A stretch of 64,000 nt of DNA. Source: Sedimentisphaerales bacterium. GTDB taxonomy: Bacteria > Planctomycetota > Phycisphaerae > Sedimentisphaerales > SM23-30. The stretch lies in contig JANQJS010000039.1 in NCBI GenBank assembly GCA_028281535.1, positions 45,465 through 109,464 on the forward strand. Reading direction: 5' to 3'. The notes beneath the pieces are model-generated. The model did not search any database and had not been told where the DNA came from. It was given only the letters and a program-made list of their open reading frames with translations. Shown piece after piece: positions 1 to 10,314 of the stretch. Each line of letters opens with the position of its first letter. Positions within the stretch are counted from its first letter, which is position 1. Position numbers and translations under genes: made by a program.

Positions 1-482
1 TTAAATGTAAACGTAGCATTTGGATCAGATGGGATAACCGCAGGTAACCCGCCATGTGTGACCGAAAAAGCATTAGGGTCATTCCCCGATAGAAGAATAT
101 TTGAAATCGTTAATTGAGTAAGACCCACATTGGTCAAGGTCACTAATGAATCAGCACTGGATTGGCCGACCTCGATGGTGCCAAAATCAATATTTGCCAC
201 ATCGGCTATAAGCTGACCTGCAAGGTTCGTACAATTGTTTCCTGCAGGATCGGTACATTCAAGCCATTGGGATGCAAACGTAATGATTTCGGTAACACTG
301 TTCGGTTCAAACGAAGCAAAGTCAAGGATATTGACCTGGCAATCCTGGTTTAGATCACTTTCGAAATACCCGAAATCGCCACACGTTTGGCCGTGAACGT
401 TTGCGATTGGCAGAATATTCACTGCCAATAAAAGGAGGATCGAATAAATGTACGTAATTGATAATAGTGACTTCTTCTTCAT
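1..482 (-). CDS. Secreted dockerin-like / choice-of-anchor protein, N-terminal part
   Basis: Reading leftward from an ATG at 482, the frame stays open to the window edge, so only the first 160 codons are present. The protein begins MKKKSLLSITYIYSILLLL, a signal peptide that probably ends near the VHGQ tract. A dockerin-like segment follows (DLNQDCQVNILDFASF, then a FASQWLEC tail), typical of planctomycete secreted proteins. After it comes a stretch with IDFGTIEVGQ and LTNVGLTQLTISNI, which fits a choice-of-anchor D / ASH-like beta-sandwich. The ribosome site is weak (AAGAGAA). The function is unknown. It is probably an extracellular or surface structural protein; the full length lies outside the window. 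Confidence 0.75.
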   Translation of the reverse strand, partial: MKKKSLLSITYIYSILLLLAVNILPIANVHGQTCGDFGYFESDLNQDCQVNILDFASFEPNSVTEIITFASQWLECTDPAGNNCTNLAGQLIADVANIDFGTIEVGQSSADSLVTLTNVGLTQLTISNILLSGNDPNAFSVTHGGLPAVIPSDPNATFTF

Positions 483-877
483 TTTATTCTCTTGTTTTCC
501 CTATCTAAGAATCCCTTGGGTGTTTTGAATGTTTTCTTCCCTGAATTTTCCTGCTCAGCACTAGGATGTGCTATATTCTATTGTTGAGACACATATGTAA
601 AACGGATGTTTTATGCTAGTTATACTATTCTACGCAACAAACTTCTTATGAGTTCTGTGCTGCTAAAATTGTAAACGATAATTTGATTATAGCGAGTTAG
701 AAACGATATAGGATGCGTTTTTGTTGTTCCTAAATCGCATTAAAATATTGCCCTAAATAAACGCAGATAGACTCCGTCCCCGTCAACGACAATTAAAAAA
801 ATTGTAATTGATTGAGAAAAAGTCAGTTATAGTTTTTTGTTTTGTGAAGCTTCAATCAGCCTCAACATATGTCAATA
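483..877. other. Intergenic, no gene seen
   Basis: AT-rich spacer between two leftward genes. I see only a short hairpin (TAAAAC ggat GTTTTA at 598-613) and no convincing ORF, RNA or terminator with a U-tract. Confidence 0.5.
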
Positions 878-1618
878 TCAGTCATCTGTGTCGTAGATGA
901 TTTCTTTAGGTTGAGCTTCAACATGTCCCTGCTTGTCGGGGAAATATTGAAGAATCAAATCCGTAAAATCGATCGCGGCTTTTCGGGCCGCAGACTCGTA
1001 GTCTGCTCTAATTTGGACCTGTGCAACATAGTGGGCAATTTCTCCACTTATGTTGGGAGCTCGAAAATTCAAACCAGAAAATCCCTTCTCATTATTTACG
1101 ATCGCACCATTCAAAATATAATAATTAAGGACCACTATTTGATCCACACGGGGCGATGGTTGCTGAAAATAATGAAGCAAGCAGGGGATATATTGTCCCC
1201 CTTTCGTTGTGAAATCAGTATGGCTTGTATTTAGATGATTAAATCCGCCTCCGGTATAGCATTCTTGTGGATTATGGCCCAGCATGTATCTTGGCTGTGC
1301 TGTAAAAGCAATGTATAGATAAACAGGGTGGCCTGTTTTGGCATGCTTATAAGTTCGACTCAAAAAGTCATCATTTCTCGCCACTCTTTGAATGTTTTCA
1401 GGAATAGGAATTTCCTTGCCCATCCATTGATTGTGCATCATGGGAAAATCACTCAATGGCACAGGTAATTTTGTGGGATTTTCTGTATATCTATCCAGCA
1501 TATTTGCGACAACACGATAGGCATAGCCACTACTTAGAAATAAAATAATTCCAAGCAACAATCCTAAACCTATTTGTCTACGAATCTGGAGATCTAGTCG
1601 TTTTGAAAATATTGACAT
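878..1618 (-). CDS. Exosortase-associated EpsI-family protein
   Basis: The 246-residue protein has an N-terminal membrane segment at about residues 17-35 (GLGLLLGIILFLSSGYAY). A periplasmic domain follows with the EpsI-like motif HNPQECYTGGGF, comparable to the H-x-P-x-x-C-Y/L motif of that family. EpsI proteins normally accompany exosortases, which process PEP-CTERM proteins and assist exopolysaccharide assembly. No exosortase gene is next to it here, but a PEP-CTERM substrate lies at 32.8-33.5 kb. The C-terminus is acidic (IIYDTDD). The family call rests on this motif and the topology, so it is good but not certain. Confidence 0.65.
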   Translation of the reverse strand: MSIFSKRLDLQIRRQIGLGLLLGIILFLSSGYAYRVVANMLDRYTENPTKLPVPLSDFPMMHNQWMGKEIPIPENIQRVARNDDFLSRTYKHAKTGHPVYLYIAFTAQPRYMLGHNPQECYTGGGFNHLNTSHTDFTTKGGQYIPCLLHYFQQPSPRVDQIVVLNYYILNGAIVNNEKGFSGLNFRAPNISGEIAHYVAQVQIRADYESAARKAAIDFTDLILQYFPDKQGHVEAQPKEIIYDTDD

Positions 1619-2342
1619 TACAGCGGCTCAGCCTTCAATTATTACAGGCAAATCAGAACTCCATTTCCTTTAACTGGTCCGATAATTTATATCATACGGA
1701 TTGCACAAAAGCGTATAGTCCATTATGCATACGCTATTAAAATAAGTATTTCATAAGTATCTCATAAAAAAAGAGTTAAATATGAAAAAAAGGTCGTTAC
1801 CGACGTAGTAATAAAATCGGCACGATAGATTGACTACTTTGGCATAAAACGCCTTTTACCCCAAAACTTCTCATCCCTATGTTTAATTATAATCCGCATT
1901 AACAAGCCATAATTATGAATGATTCTGGTAGCAGAACAAGCAAAAATTGCGCTAATTTTCAAAATTTTCACCGCTGACGTATTGTTAACATCTGGATATT
2001 AAACCTGACCATTAAGCGGGTCGATAAATATTATGTAATATGTTTGTAAGTATGTAAAAAATATGTGTTTATGGTCGACAATGGGGTTGTTTAATCCATA
2101 AATTAGCCTATATTATTAATAAATTGTAATGACGTAACAGGAGTGGACGTCCTATAATATCCAGCGTATGATTCAATTGGGTCATAGTCTTGTGATAAAG
2201 ACTTTCCAATAGAGTTGATTTAAGTTTCTATATTAAAGAAATTTAACTTTCCAATTTGCCTTACCATGAGTTATATCTTAATTTTGAACATAGCGGAAAA
2301 TAGATAAAAACTAACAGTTAGATCAACGAGGGAGATTAGGCG
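1619..2342. other. Intergenic, divergent promoter region
   Basis: A 724-base AT-rich region between the leftward EpsI gene and the rightward 2243-residue protein. It must hold both promoters, but I cannot single out a good -35/-10 pair. No ORF of interest, riboswitch motif or tRNA was recognised. A purine-rich ribosome site (GAGGGAGATTAGG) lies at its right end before the next ATG. Confidence 0.5.
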
Positions 2343-5300
2343 ATGAGACGACATCATGGTCAAATCATTAGAAAACCTAATTCAATGAGATTGCAGCATC
2401 GATTTGTAAGCATGTTTGTCTTTATGGCTTCACTAATGATTAGTCATAATATATATGCCGCAACGCAAGTATCTCAACATGGGATTACCTGGACTTTCTC
2501 AACAAATGCTCAAGTGGGGCAATTTATTAATGGCGACTGGTATGTTATCGGACCTGTGACGGTCACCTCTGTCTCTCCTTCTCCTACATCTAGCAAACAT
2601 GGATCTGTGGTTAACCCGCAAGCTGTTTATCCGGCAGTGCAAGGTTATGATTCACAAGTCCGAGCGTTTGATGCAAGTGTAAGAGTGAATTATCCATTAA
2701 ATTTGAATCCAGGAGATTCACTGGTTTCATCAGTGAGTTGGGATGTTAATCAAAGCCGTACAGATTTAATTGGTTTAAATGTGACCGCTTCGAATCATAA
2801 TTTAAAGACAGTTGCGGTTCTTACTTGTTTGGGACAAACTCCACCAGTTGATGCTTTTCGTCCGCCATATGCTGGAACGAATAAGCCACTCTATAGAAAA
2901 AGTCAGATTCAATATGACAAATTGCCTCGAGTAACACCTCCTCAAAAACAAACCAATCCAAACTATAATTATGATGATGTCCAAGCAGGGCTCAAAGGTA
3001 GAGATTTCAATAAGACTGTCGCAACGCAATTTGCTAGATACTTTGAGCGTCCCTGGATTTTACACGTGGACGACTGGCAAGGTAGATCCTCTCATCCAAC
3101 CGAAAATATGCCAAATTATCACGTGAATGTTTATGAAATTATATCTGAAGCTGCTGTTTTATTGACAACCGACCTTCCGGATATTGATAATCTATTAATA
3201 CCTTATATTCAGTTGGGGATTGATAGTCATTATATTACCTTAAGCGGTACAAGCAGTGCCGATAGTTCTATTCATAAATGGCCCATCCTTTTTGCAGGGA
3301 TTATGCTTAATGATTCGGCGATGAAATCCAATAGCTATACGTTTCGTACTGATTGGATGACCTATTTCGTTCAAGATCGCGAAAGTACTAATTCAAGCGG
3401 CATTGTTCCTTCGACGCAAGGTTGGACCGGGTCTCCAGCGTTGTTCAGACAAGATCCTGGAAATATGGAGCATGAGCACTTGCACCCATCCGAATGGGAT
3501 ATCGTTCCTAATGGTGGTGGGATCAAGCGGGAAAAATATAGACGATTAAATACGCCCACTTGGCCCGGGGTTGCTCTGGCGGCCAAGTTGACCAGTGGAG
3601 GGCAAGAAGCTTGGGATCATCCAGCCTTTTTTGCCTACGTAGATCGTTGGATGACAGAACCTGATGCCAGCAATAAAACCTACCTGGAAAATACATTTAA
3701 TGGTGGGGCTTCCATTGGTTCCGGTGGAGGATGGACCAGATCTTCTTTTATTACAGCTATGTATGAGGCCTATAGTGGTGTAACGCCTCCTCCGCCACCT
3801 GGTGAAGATACTGTTGCACCTAATGCACCAACGAATTTAACAAGCTCATCACAAACATCTACTTCAATTCAATTAAATTGGTCGGCACCATCAGCGGCGT
3901 CTGATGGTGATACAGCCGTTTCTTATGCTGTGCATCGCAATGGAACCTTTTTGACGCAAGTTGTTTCTACAAATTATACGAATAGTGGTTTAACCCAAAA
4001 CACGAGTTATAGTTTTGAAATATATAGTATCGATGATGCAGGAAATTCAAGTACTTCAGCAGCAACAGGAACCTACTCTACTGAAGCTGGTGGAGGCGAT
4101 CCGCCACCACCGCCGCCAAGTGGATTTACCAGTAATTCATCATCATGGATGAATCAAAGTATTGCATCACAAACGGATACATTTCAATTTGAATTTGATG
4201 CGACTCCTTTGGGCAGCAATATAGATGGTGTAACGGGGCTTTCAGATATTATTCCTGACAGTTATAGTGATTTAGGTGTCACTGTACGATTTAATATAAA
4301 TGGAATGATTGATGCTCGTCACGGCAGTATTTATACCGCACAGTCGTCTGTTCCATATCAATCGGGAACAACTTATCATTTCAGACTAGTGATTAATATA
4401 CCCAACCATACCTATGATATTTATGTGACGCCAGCAGGGTCATCAGAACAAACGATTGGTACAGGGTATGCCTTCCGCAATGGCCAGGAAACCACTTCAA
4501 TATTGTCACAAATTGGTCTTGCGCCAGGCGGGCCACATACTGTTGCAAATATTGTTGCATCGCCCATTGGTGGTCCTGTGGATACCAATGATCCACCCGT
4601 CATCAATTCAATTAGCTCGCAATCAGCTACTGAAACTGTTGCTATAAGCTTTAATGTCTCAGCGACTGATCCAGATGGAGATTCACTAACCTATTCAGCA
4701 AGTGGTTTGCCAACAGGTGCCTCTTTTTCTGGACAAACATTTAACTGGGTGCCTCAAATTGGCCAAGCGGGAAATTATACCGTAAATGTAACGGCAAGTG
4801 ATGGTCAGTTGCAGGACACGGAGTCTGTGACGATTAATGTCGCACCTAAGCCAACATCTGGTCCAACGGTGGTGTCATTAACATTATATAATGCCGATAC
4901 CAATTCTCCGATTAGTGGTTTTAATCCCATGCCGACGAATGCGGAGATTAATTTAACGGAATTGCCAACTCAAAATTTAAACATTGTTGCCAGCACGTCA
5001 CCAGCGATTGTTGGTTCTGTTAGGTTCAGTTATGATGGTAACAATACATATCATATCGAAAATGCCGCACCTTATGCCTTGGCAGGAGATGTTCAAGGGA
5101 ATTTCAGCCCATGGACACCTTCATTGGGTCAGCATACGTTGACCGTGACAGGTTACAGTGCTTCAAATACGGGCGGTGATGCCGGTAATCCATATACCAT
5201 TTCTTTTAATGTAACCAATACCACAAGCGGTACGAATAATCGTGCTCCTGAGTTGTCCCCGATCGGAGATCGCTCAATTGGTGAAAATCAAAGTTTGGTT

Positions 5301-8300
5301 GTTGGTATCAACGGCAGTGATCCAGATGGTGATTCGATGAATTACTGGACCTCGACATTGCCTCCAGGTGCTGCTTTTGCCAACCAGGCTTTTACGTGGA
5401 TGCCTACATATGATCAGGCTGGCGTTCATTCAATAACGTTTTATGTTAGTGATGGTAGTTTGTTAGATTCAGAAACGATTGACATTACAGTGACCAATAT
5501 CAACCGTCCACCTATTTGGAATAGTTTGCCCAATCAACAAGTTGCAGAGGCTCAGTTGTTAACTTTTAGTGTTTCTGCTACTGATCCTGATGGTGATACG
5601 ATTAATTATTCGGTAGAAAATTTACCTGCGGGTGCCACATTTGTGAATCAAACATTTAGCTGGACTCCCGGTAATAATGCTTCTGCAACGAATTTGGTTA
5701 CGTTTATTGCTGATGATGGTGAAGATGAAGATTACTTGCCTATTAATATTACCGTTGCCCAATCGAATCAACCTCCTGTGTTAGAACCAATTGGAAATAA
5801 AGTTGTTAATGAAAATGAAGCGGTGGGTATTACCTTGATTGCGACGGATGGTGACAATGATGATTTAAGTTATCATATTGGTGAGTTACCTGAAGGCGCT
5901 GTATTTGAAGGTAATGTTTTTACCTGGATTCCAAATTATGATCAAGCTGGAGAATATGAAATTGGATTTGGTGTTTTTGATGGTCAGGTCTTTGATACTG
6001 AACAAATTACCTTGACGGTTAATAATACAAATAGAAGTCCTGTTATGAGTGAGATCGATAATATTTCTTCATTAGAGCAGGATGCCATTTCTATAACGGT
6101 TAATGTGGTAGATGATGATGGTGATGAGTTAAGCTATTCTGCTGAAGGCTTAAACTTTTTGCCAGGGGCTCTTTTTGAAAATAATGAATTTACCTGGACA
6201 CCAGATTATGATGCCGCGGGGGTATACCAAGTTACTTTTAGTGTGACCGATGGTAGTTTGTCAGATAGTCAAGCAGTTACTTTAACGATAGCTAATCTAA
6301 ACCGGCCACCCGTTTTTGAAGATGTTTCAAATCAGCAAATTGGAGTTGACCAGCCCTTTACCTTATCCCTTTCTGCGACAGATCCCGATGATGATCCTAT
6401 CGTTTACACGGCAGAAGGATTGCCATCTGGAGCACAACTAATCGGTAATCAATTTAGTTGGACGCCTCAAGCAGGTGATGTTGGTAATCATCCAATTCAA
6501 TTTATTGCAGGTGATGGTGTTGATGAAGAGAAAATGTTAGTGACAATATCTGTGGAAAATGGCAACATTGCCCCGGTATTTGAGCCGATTTCCTCTCCAG
6601 TTATTAATGAAAATGAAACAATCAACTTTAGTGTCATGGCGATAGATGCCGATGTTGTGACTTACTCAGTACAGAATTTGCCAGCAGGTGCTAGTTTTGT
6701 GGATCAGATATTTTCCTGGTCACCTGACTATGATGCCGCTGGAACGTACTCTGTCACCTTTGTTGCCAGTGATGGTGAGTTTGACACACTGTTTCCTGTA
6801 ACGATTACGGTTAATAATACCAATCGTGCACCAGAATTTACGCCTGTTAACAATCAATTTGTTGATCAGTTTTCAACCTTGACTTTGCCGCTGACAGCGA
6901 TAGATCCAGATGGTGACCCGGTTGAATTGACCATGGAAACGATTCCCTCAGGGGCAAGTTTTAATTCTGGACTATTTACCTGGACGCCAGGAGAAGATCA
7001 AAATGGTCAAACGAAATTAACCGTTAAAGCCAGTGATGGTGAGCTGGAGTCACAAACGACATTTGACGTTTATGTACTTGCGGTTAACCTTGATACCATT
7101 GCACCTGCAGTAAGCCATGTTTCTCCAGAAAATGGTGATATACAGGTGCCACTTAATAGTCTGGTAGTGGTTGATATAGCTGATTCTGGTAATGGTGTTG
7201 ATAGTGATTCTGTGATCATTCGATTAGATGGTCAGACCATTTATCAGGGAGGGGCTGAGACCTATACCAGTGAATTGGGTAAGACGCGTCGTGCTGGAAG
7301 CTCTGTGTTGTATAAATATACTTTTCAACCCTCAATTGTTTTTGACAATGATCAAACTCTCACATTAACGGTTGAAGCAAAAGATCAATCTAATAATGCC
7401 ATGGAAACGTTCGAATCATCTTTTGTTTCTGAAATGCAGACCTTTGGCAATATTTCTGCGGTGCATGCTATTGATGATGCCAGCCTGCAATCTCAACCGG
7501 AAACGGCGCATGATGGTCAAGGTTCTCAATGGTTTGTCTGGGCGACTGGTGATGAAGGTTCACGAAATATCTCTGTTACGCGTTCGGTCGATGGTGCTAT
7601 TCAAAATGTGGTTGGGGTTGCAAATAATGCTAATGACCAACTCAATCCTGATATTGCGATCGATGCCTCTGGTAGAGTAATAGTCTGTTGGCAGGAGAAT
7701 ATTTCTGGTAGATGGGCTGTATTTACCTCAAGTTCTACTGATGGCCTAAGTTGGTCCACTCCTAAAATAATTCGAGAATCAGAAAATGATCAAGTCAATC
7801 CTGTTATCGCTTCGAACTCAATCTTAAATAGCAATTTTGCAGTAGCCTATCAGGAAAAAAATAGTGGCGTAGAGCAGATTCATGTTATTAGAACCACTGA
7901 CGGTTTTACGACAATGACTCATGACGTTGTCACAAGTAACCCACAGCAGCATGTAGATCCTACCATCGCATTTACTAATAATGTGATCTATCTTGCCTGG
8001 ACGGATTTGAGACATTCAACTGCAGCGATTTATGGTGCAAACTCATCCGATGGTTGGGTCAATAGAGCTCTTGTTAATTTACCCAGCAATCAATCAGAAC
8101 CCGACCTGGTTGTTACAACTAATACGAACACTATGTACCTTGTTTGGACCGATGATCGCTTTGGTCATCAGGATGTCTTCTATGGCGTATCTTCTAATGG
8201 ATTTTCTGATGTACCATTACAAGGTGTTAATGTCGTTGACGATACCACACAGAGAGATCAACATTCTGCTAAAATAACATGCTATGAAGATGGTAATAAT

Positions 8301-9074
8301 ACAGATGTTTTCACCTGCTGGCAGGATTCGAGAAATTCTGGTATTGAAAGTGATTTAGATATTTACTTTGCTAAACTAAGTTCTCAATCGAAAACCAATG
8401 TCTTGGTGACCGCCGAAGCAAAGAATGCTAACCAAACTGCTCCTGCTATCGGTATCGATAAAATGGGTGATCCTTACTTGATTTGGGTGGATGCCAGAAA
8501 TTCTGATCAGGATATATACTATGCAGGTGCAACCAACATTTTTGGCGTGCAAGTTGCTCAGCAAGAAATAGAGACCAGTCAGGGCGGAATCGTTGGAACA
8601 GCTTTTGAAGATATTAATGATGCCCAGGATGTGGGTGTTCAGGTGCCAGCGGGTGCTTTTTGGGAAGATGTCACTCTGACTGTTTCGCAAATCACGAATC
8701 CAACATCAGATGGTACTTTAAAAGATGTTATACAGGCATATGAATTTGGTCCAAGTAGTGAGTTAGAATTTGCTCAGCCTGTAACGATTACGATACCTTA
8801 TGAAGTCGCCAGTGCAAGTAACAATGTTTCGAATGATGTTTTTTGGTATGATCCCCTTAGTGGCGAACTAAGTCAAACGGGTATTTCAAATGTAGAAGAT
8901 ATCAAACTGAGTCCAACGTTGAGAGTCATTAGATTTACAACGACACATTTTTCACAATATCTGGTTGGTCAGGTTGATCAAGAAAATACCCAGAATAATG
9001 GTGGTCGTAAAGATCGCAATAAATGGCAGTATCATGAATCCTTCAGAACGGTTAGTTCAAGAAGCCAAAAATAA
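2343..9074 (+). CDS. Giant secreted protein with cadherin-like/Ig repeats, sialidase-like fold and ZU5-like end
   Basis: The protein has 2243 residues. The signal peptide ends near residue 40 (ISHNIYA); Met15 is an alternative start, but GAGGGAGA precedes the first ATG. Domains in order: an unrecognised N-terminal domain (about 40-485), an FN3 domain (about 488-580), a linker with PPPPPP, then eight putative-Ig/CADG repeats of about 90 residues (about 750-1580). The repeats carry DPDGD, LPxGAxF and FxWTP motifs. An Ig-like domain follows, then a BNR/sialidase-like propeller (about 1700-2070; FVWATGDEG, CWQENISG, YLAWTDLRH), and a ZU5-like segment (about 2070-2215; VQVPAGAFWEDVTLTV). DxD-rich loops suggest calcium binding. 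There is no PEP-CTERM or other anchor. It is likely an extracellular adhesin or glycan-active protein; the enzymatic activity, if any, is unknown. Confidence 0.85.
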   Translation: MRRHHGQIIRKPNSMRLQHRFVSMFVFMASLMISHNIYAATQVSQHGITWTFSTNAQVGQFINGDWYVIGPVTVTSVSPSPTSSKHGSVVNPQAVYPAVQGYDSQVRAFDASVRVNYPLNLNPGDSLVSSVSWDVNQSRTDLIGLNVTASNHNLKTVAVLTCLGQTPPVDAFRPPYAGTNKPLYRKSQIQYDKLPRVTPPQKQTNPNYNYDDVQAGLKGRDFNKTVATQFARYFERPWILHVDDWQGRSSHPTENMPNYHVNVYEIISEAAVLLTTDLPDIDNLLIPYIQLGIDSHYITLSGTSSADSSIHKWPILFAGIMLNDSAMKSNSYTFRTDWMTYFVQDRESTNSSGIVPSTQGWTGSPALFRQDPGNMEHEHLHPSEWDIVPNGGGIKREKYRRLNTPTWPGVALAAKLTSGGQEAWDHPAFFAYVDRWMTEPDASNKTYLENTFNGGASIGSGGGWTRSSFITAMYEAYSGVTPPPPPGEDTVAPNAPTNLTSSSQTSTSIQLNWSAPSAASDGDTAVSYAVHRNGTFLTQVVSTNYTNSGLTQNTSYSFEIYSIDDAGNSSTSAATGTYSTEAGGGDPPPPPPSGFTSNSSSWMNQSIASQTDTFQFEFDATPLGSNIDGVTGLSDIIPDSYSDLGVTVRFNINGMIDARHGSIYTAQSSVPYQSGTTYHFRLVINIPNHTYDIYVTPAGSSEQTIGTGYAFRNGQETTSILSQIGLAPGGPHTVANIVASPIGGPVDTNDPPVINSISSQSATETVAISFNVSATDPDGDSLTYSASGLPTGASFSGQTFNWVPQIGQAGNYTVNVTASDGQLQDTESVTINVAPKPTSGPTVVSLTLYNADTNSPISGFNPMPTNAEINLTELPTQNLNIVASTSPAIVGSVRFSYDGNNTYHIENAAPYALAGDVQGNFSPWTPSLGQHTLTVTGYSASNTGGDAGNPYTISFNVTNTTSGTNNRAPELSPIGDRSIGENQSLVVGINGSDPDGDSMNYWTSTLPPGAAFANQAFTWMPTYDQAGVHSITFYVSDGSLLDSETIDITVTNINRPPIWNSLPNQQVAEAQLLTFSVSATDPDGDTINYSVENLPAGATFVNQTFSWTPGNNASATNLVTFIADDGEDEDYLPINITVAQSNQPPVLEPIGNKVVNENEAVGITLIATDGDNDDLSYHIGELPEGAVFEGNVFTWIPNYDQAGEYEIGFGVFDGQVFDTEQITLTVNNTNRSPVMSEIDNISSLEQDAISITVNVVDDDGDELSYSAEGLNFLPGALFENNEFTWTPDYDAAGVYQVTFSVTDGSLSDSQAVTLTIANLNRPPVFEDVSNQQIGVDQPFTLSLSATDPDDDPIVYTAEGLPSGAQLIGNQFSWTPQAGDVGNHPIQFIAGDGVDEEKMLVTISVENGNIAPVFEPISSPVINENETINFSVMAIDADVVTYSVQNLPAGASFVDQIFSWSPDYDAAGTYSVTFVASDGEFDTLFPVTITVNNTNRAPEFTPVNNQFVDQFSTLTLPLTAIDPDGDPVELTMETIPSGASFNSGLFTWTPGEDQNGQTKLTVKASDGELESQTTFDVYVLAVNLDTIAPAVSHVSPENGDIQVPLNSLVVVDIADSGNGVDSDSVIIRLDGQTIYQGGAETYTSELGKTRRAGSSVLYKYTFQPSIVFDNDQTLTLTVEAKDQSNNAMETFESSFVSEMQTFGNISAVHAIDDASLQSQPETAHDGQGSQWFVWATGDEGSRNISVTRSVDGAIQNVVGVANNANDQLNPDIAIDASGRVIVCWQENISGRWAVFTSSSTDGLSWSTPKIIRESENDQVNPVIASNSILNSNFAVAYQEKNSGVEQIHVIRTTDGFTTMTHDVVTSNPQQHVDPTIAFTNNVIYLAWTDLRHSTAAIYGANSSDGWVNRALVNLPSNQSEPDLVVTTNTNTMYLVWTDDRFGHQDVFYGVSSNGFSDVPLQGVNVVDDTTQRDQHSAKITCYEDGNNTDVFTCWQDSRNSGIESDLDIYFAKLSSQSKTNVLVTAEAKNANQTAPAIGIDKMGDPYLIWVDARNSDQDIYYAGATNIFGVQVAQQEIETSQGGIVGTAFEDINDAQDVGVQVPAGAFWEDVTLTVSQITNPTSDGTLKDVIQAYEFGPSSELEFAQPVTITIPYEVASASNNVSNDVFWYDPLSGELSQTGISNVEDIKLSPTLRVIRFTTTHFSQYLVGQVDQENTQNNGGRKDRNKWQYHESFRTVSSRSQK

Positions 9075-9124
9075 GTTGTAGATGCAGGCTTAATTATCCG
9101 GACTTTGTCGAGAAATTACAAAAA

Positions 9125-9298
9125 TTAACGCTGGGCGGTATAAAATTCATAGACAGCCATCTGAAGGTTTCTTAATTGTAGCGTCCTGATAAATCTGCAT
9201 TTTTCATACTGATAATTTGGTTGGTTCGGAAAATTATGATCTTGAAAACCAACAAACGTCATTCCTGGGGGCAAGTCATATACTGTAGGATTTTTCAT
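9125..9298 (-). CDS. Small 57-residue hypothetical protein
   Basis: A short leftward ORF lies in the gap between the giant secreted protein and gspC. It starts MKNPTVYDLPPGMTFVGF and ends MAVYEFYTAQR. The ATG is preceded by TAGGAAG at a spacing of about seven bases, a good ribosome site, and a TAA ends it cleanly. There is no membrane segment or signal peptide. I do not recognise the family. The ribosome site and the ordinary amino-acid composition argue that it is real, but its length makes chance possible. Confidence 0.4.
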   Translation of the reverse strand: MKNPTVYDLPPGMTFVGFQDHNFPNQPNYQYEKCRFIRTLQLRNLQMAVYEFYTAQR

Positions 9299-9459
9299 CG
9301 ATCAACTTCCTATAAGTCGCCTTAAGTTCATTCCTTTGACATACGATAAAACGTTTATAGACAAAGACTTTATGCTTGATGTGCGCATAAAGTTGCCAGG
9401 GAATCTGAGCCGGAGATCAAGCGGTATCTCGGTTGAGAATTTCAATGTGACAACATGGA

Positions 9460-10305
9460 ATGCGGTTGGCCAAAATGAATATAAGAAAAACGTTGATAAC
9501 GAGTAATGTCTTGCTGTTGGCAATATTTATCATTGTCGTAGCTAAGATCGTACCTTGGGCTCTATCTAGCACACAAGGCCCGGGGCCAGCCAAAGTGAAT
9601 GCACACCTGATGCCACGCGATGATATTTCTAAAGAATCACCTAATCCCACAATCGATTACTCAACACTGGCTGATAGTAATTTGTTTACAGAATTTTCGC
9701 AAACATTGGTATCTAAGCCTGCGGTAATTTCCATGCCAAAACACCTTAAACTCATTGGGACGGTAGTTGGGCATAAGGATGTATCGAGGGCTATTATCAA
9801 AAATACTGAATCTAAATCAGTTAAATTTTACAAGATCGATGAAACCGTGGAAGGTGCCGTCGTAACAAGCATTGATCGAGACGTGATCTTGTTGACAAAA
9901 AATGGACAACAATTCGAATTAGGCATGACTCAGGATCGAGATCATGAGAACAAAACCTCATCTGAAATATCAGAAAAAAAGATGATTCCTATTCCTATTC
10001 AAACACCAAGAAAGATATCGATTCAACAAGCCAGTGGTATGCAATCTATTTTTCGGATAGCAAACTTGTCACCTGTGGAAGTTGATGGTACTAACCAGGG
10101 GTTGAAAATTACCGGGATACAATCCTTTCCACTTGCCAAAGAATTAGGTCTGAAAGAAAACGATGTGATTCAATCGATTAATGGTCACATGCTTAGTAGC
10201 AAACGACAAGGGTTTCAAGTGTTACAAAAAGCCAAAACACAACCCGTTATTGAAATGAAACTTATTAGAGATGGCAAAAATAAAAACTTTACGATTCGCC
10301 AATAG
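9460..10305 (+). CDS. gspC: Type II secretion system protein GspC
   Basis: GspC is the inner-membrane clamp that links the T2SS assembly platform to the secretin. This 281-residue protein has one membrane segment at about 11-33, a linker, a homology-region domain at about 95-150 (LKLIGTVVGHKD, YKIDETVEGAVV) and a C-terminal PDZ domain at about 200-281 (GLKENDVIQSINGHML). That is the classic GspC order and length. An alternative start is Met6. It is the first gene of a rightward operon, nine bases before gspD. Confidence 0.85.
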   Translation: MRLAKMNIRKTLITSNVLLLAIFIIVVAKIVPWALSSTQGPGPAKVNAHLMPRDDISKESPNPTIDYSTLADSNLFTEFSQTLVSKPAVISMPKHLKLIGTVVGHKDVSRAIIKNTESKSVKFYKIDETVEGAVVTSIDRDVILLTKNGQQFELGMTQDRDHENKTSSEISEKKMIPIPIQTPRKISIQQASGMQSIFRIANLSPVEVDGTNQGLKITGIQSFPLAKELGLKENDVIQSINGHMLSSKRQGFQVLQKAKTQPVIEMKLIRDGKNKNFTIRQ

Positions 10306-10314
10306 TAGACAATT

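Noticed and set aside
869..1234. Rightward 121-codon ORF
   Set aside because: Lies antisense over the EpsI gene, has no domain and an unlikely composition; a shadow frame.
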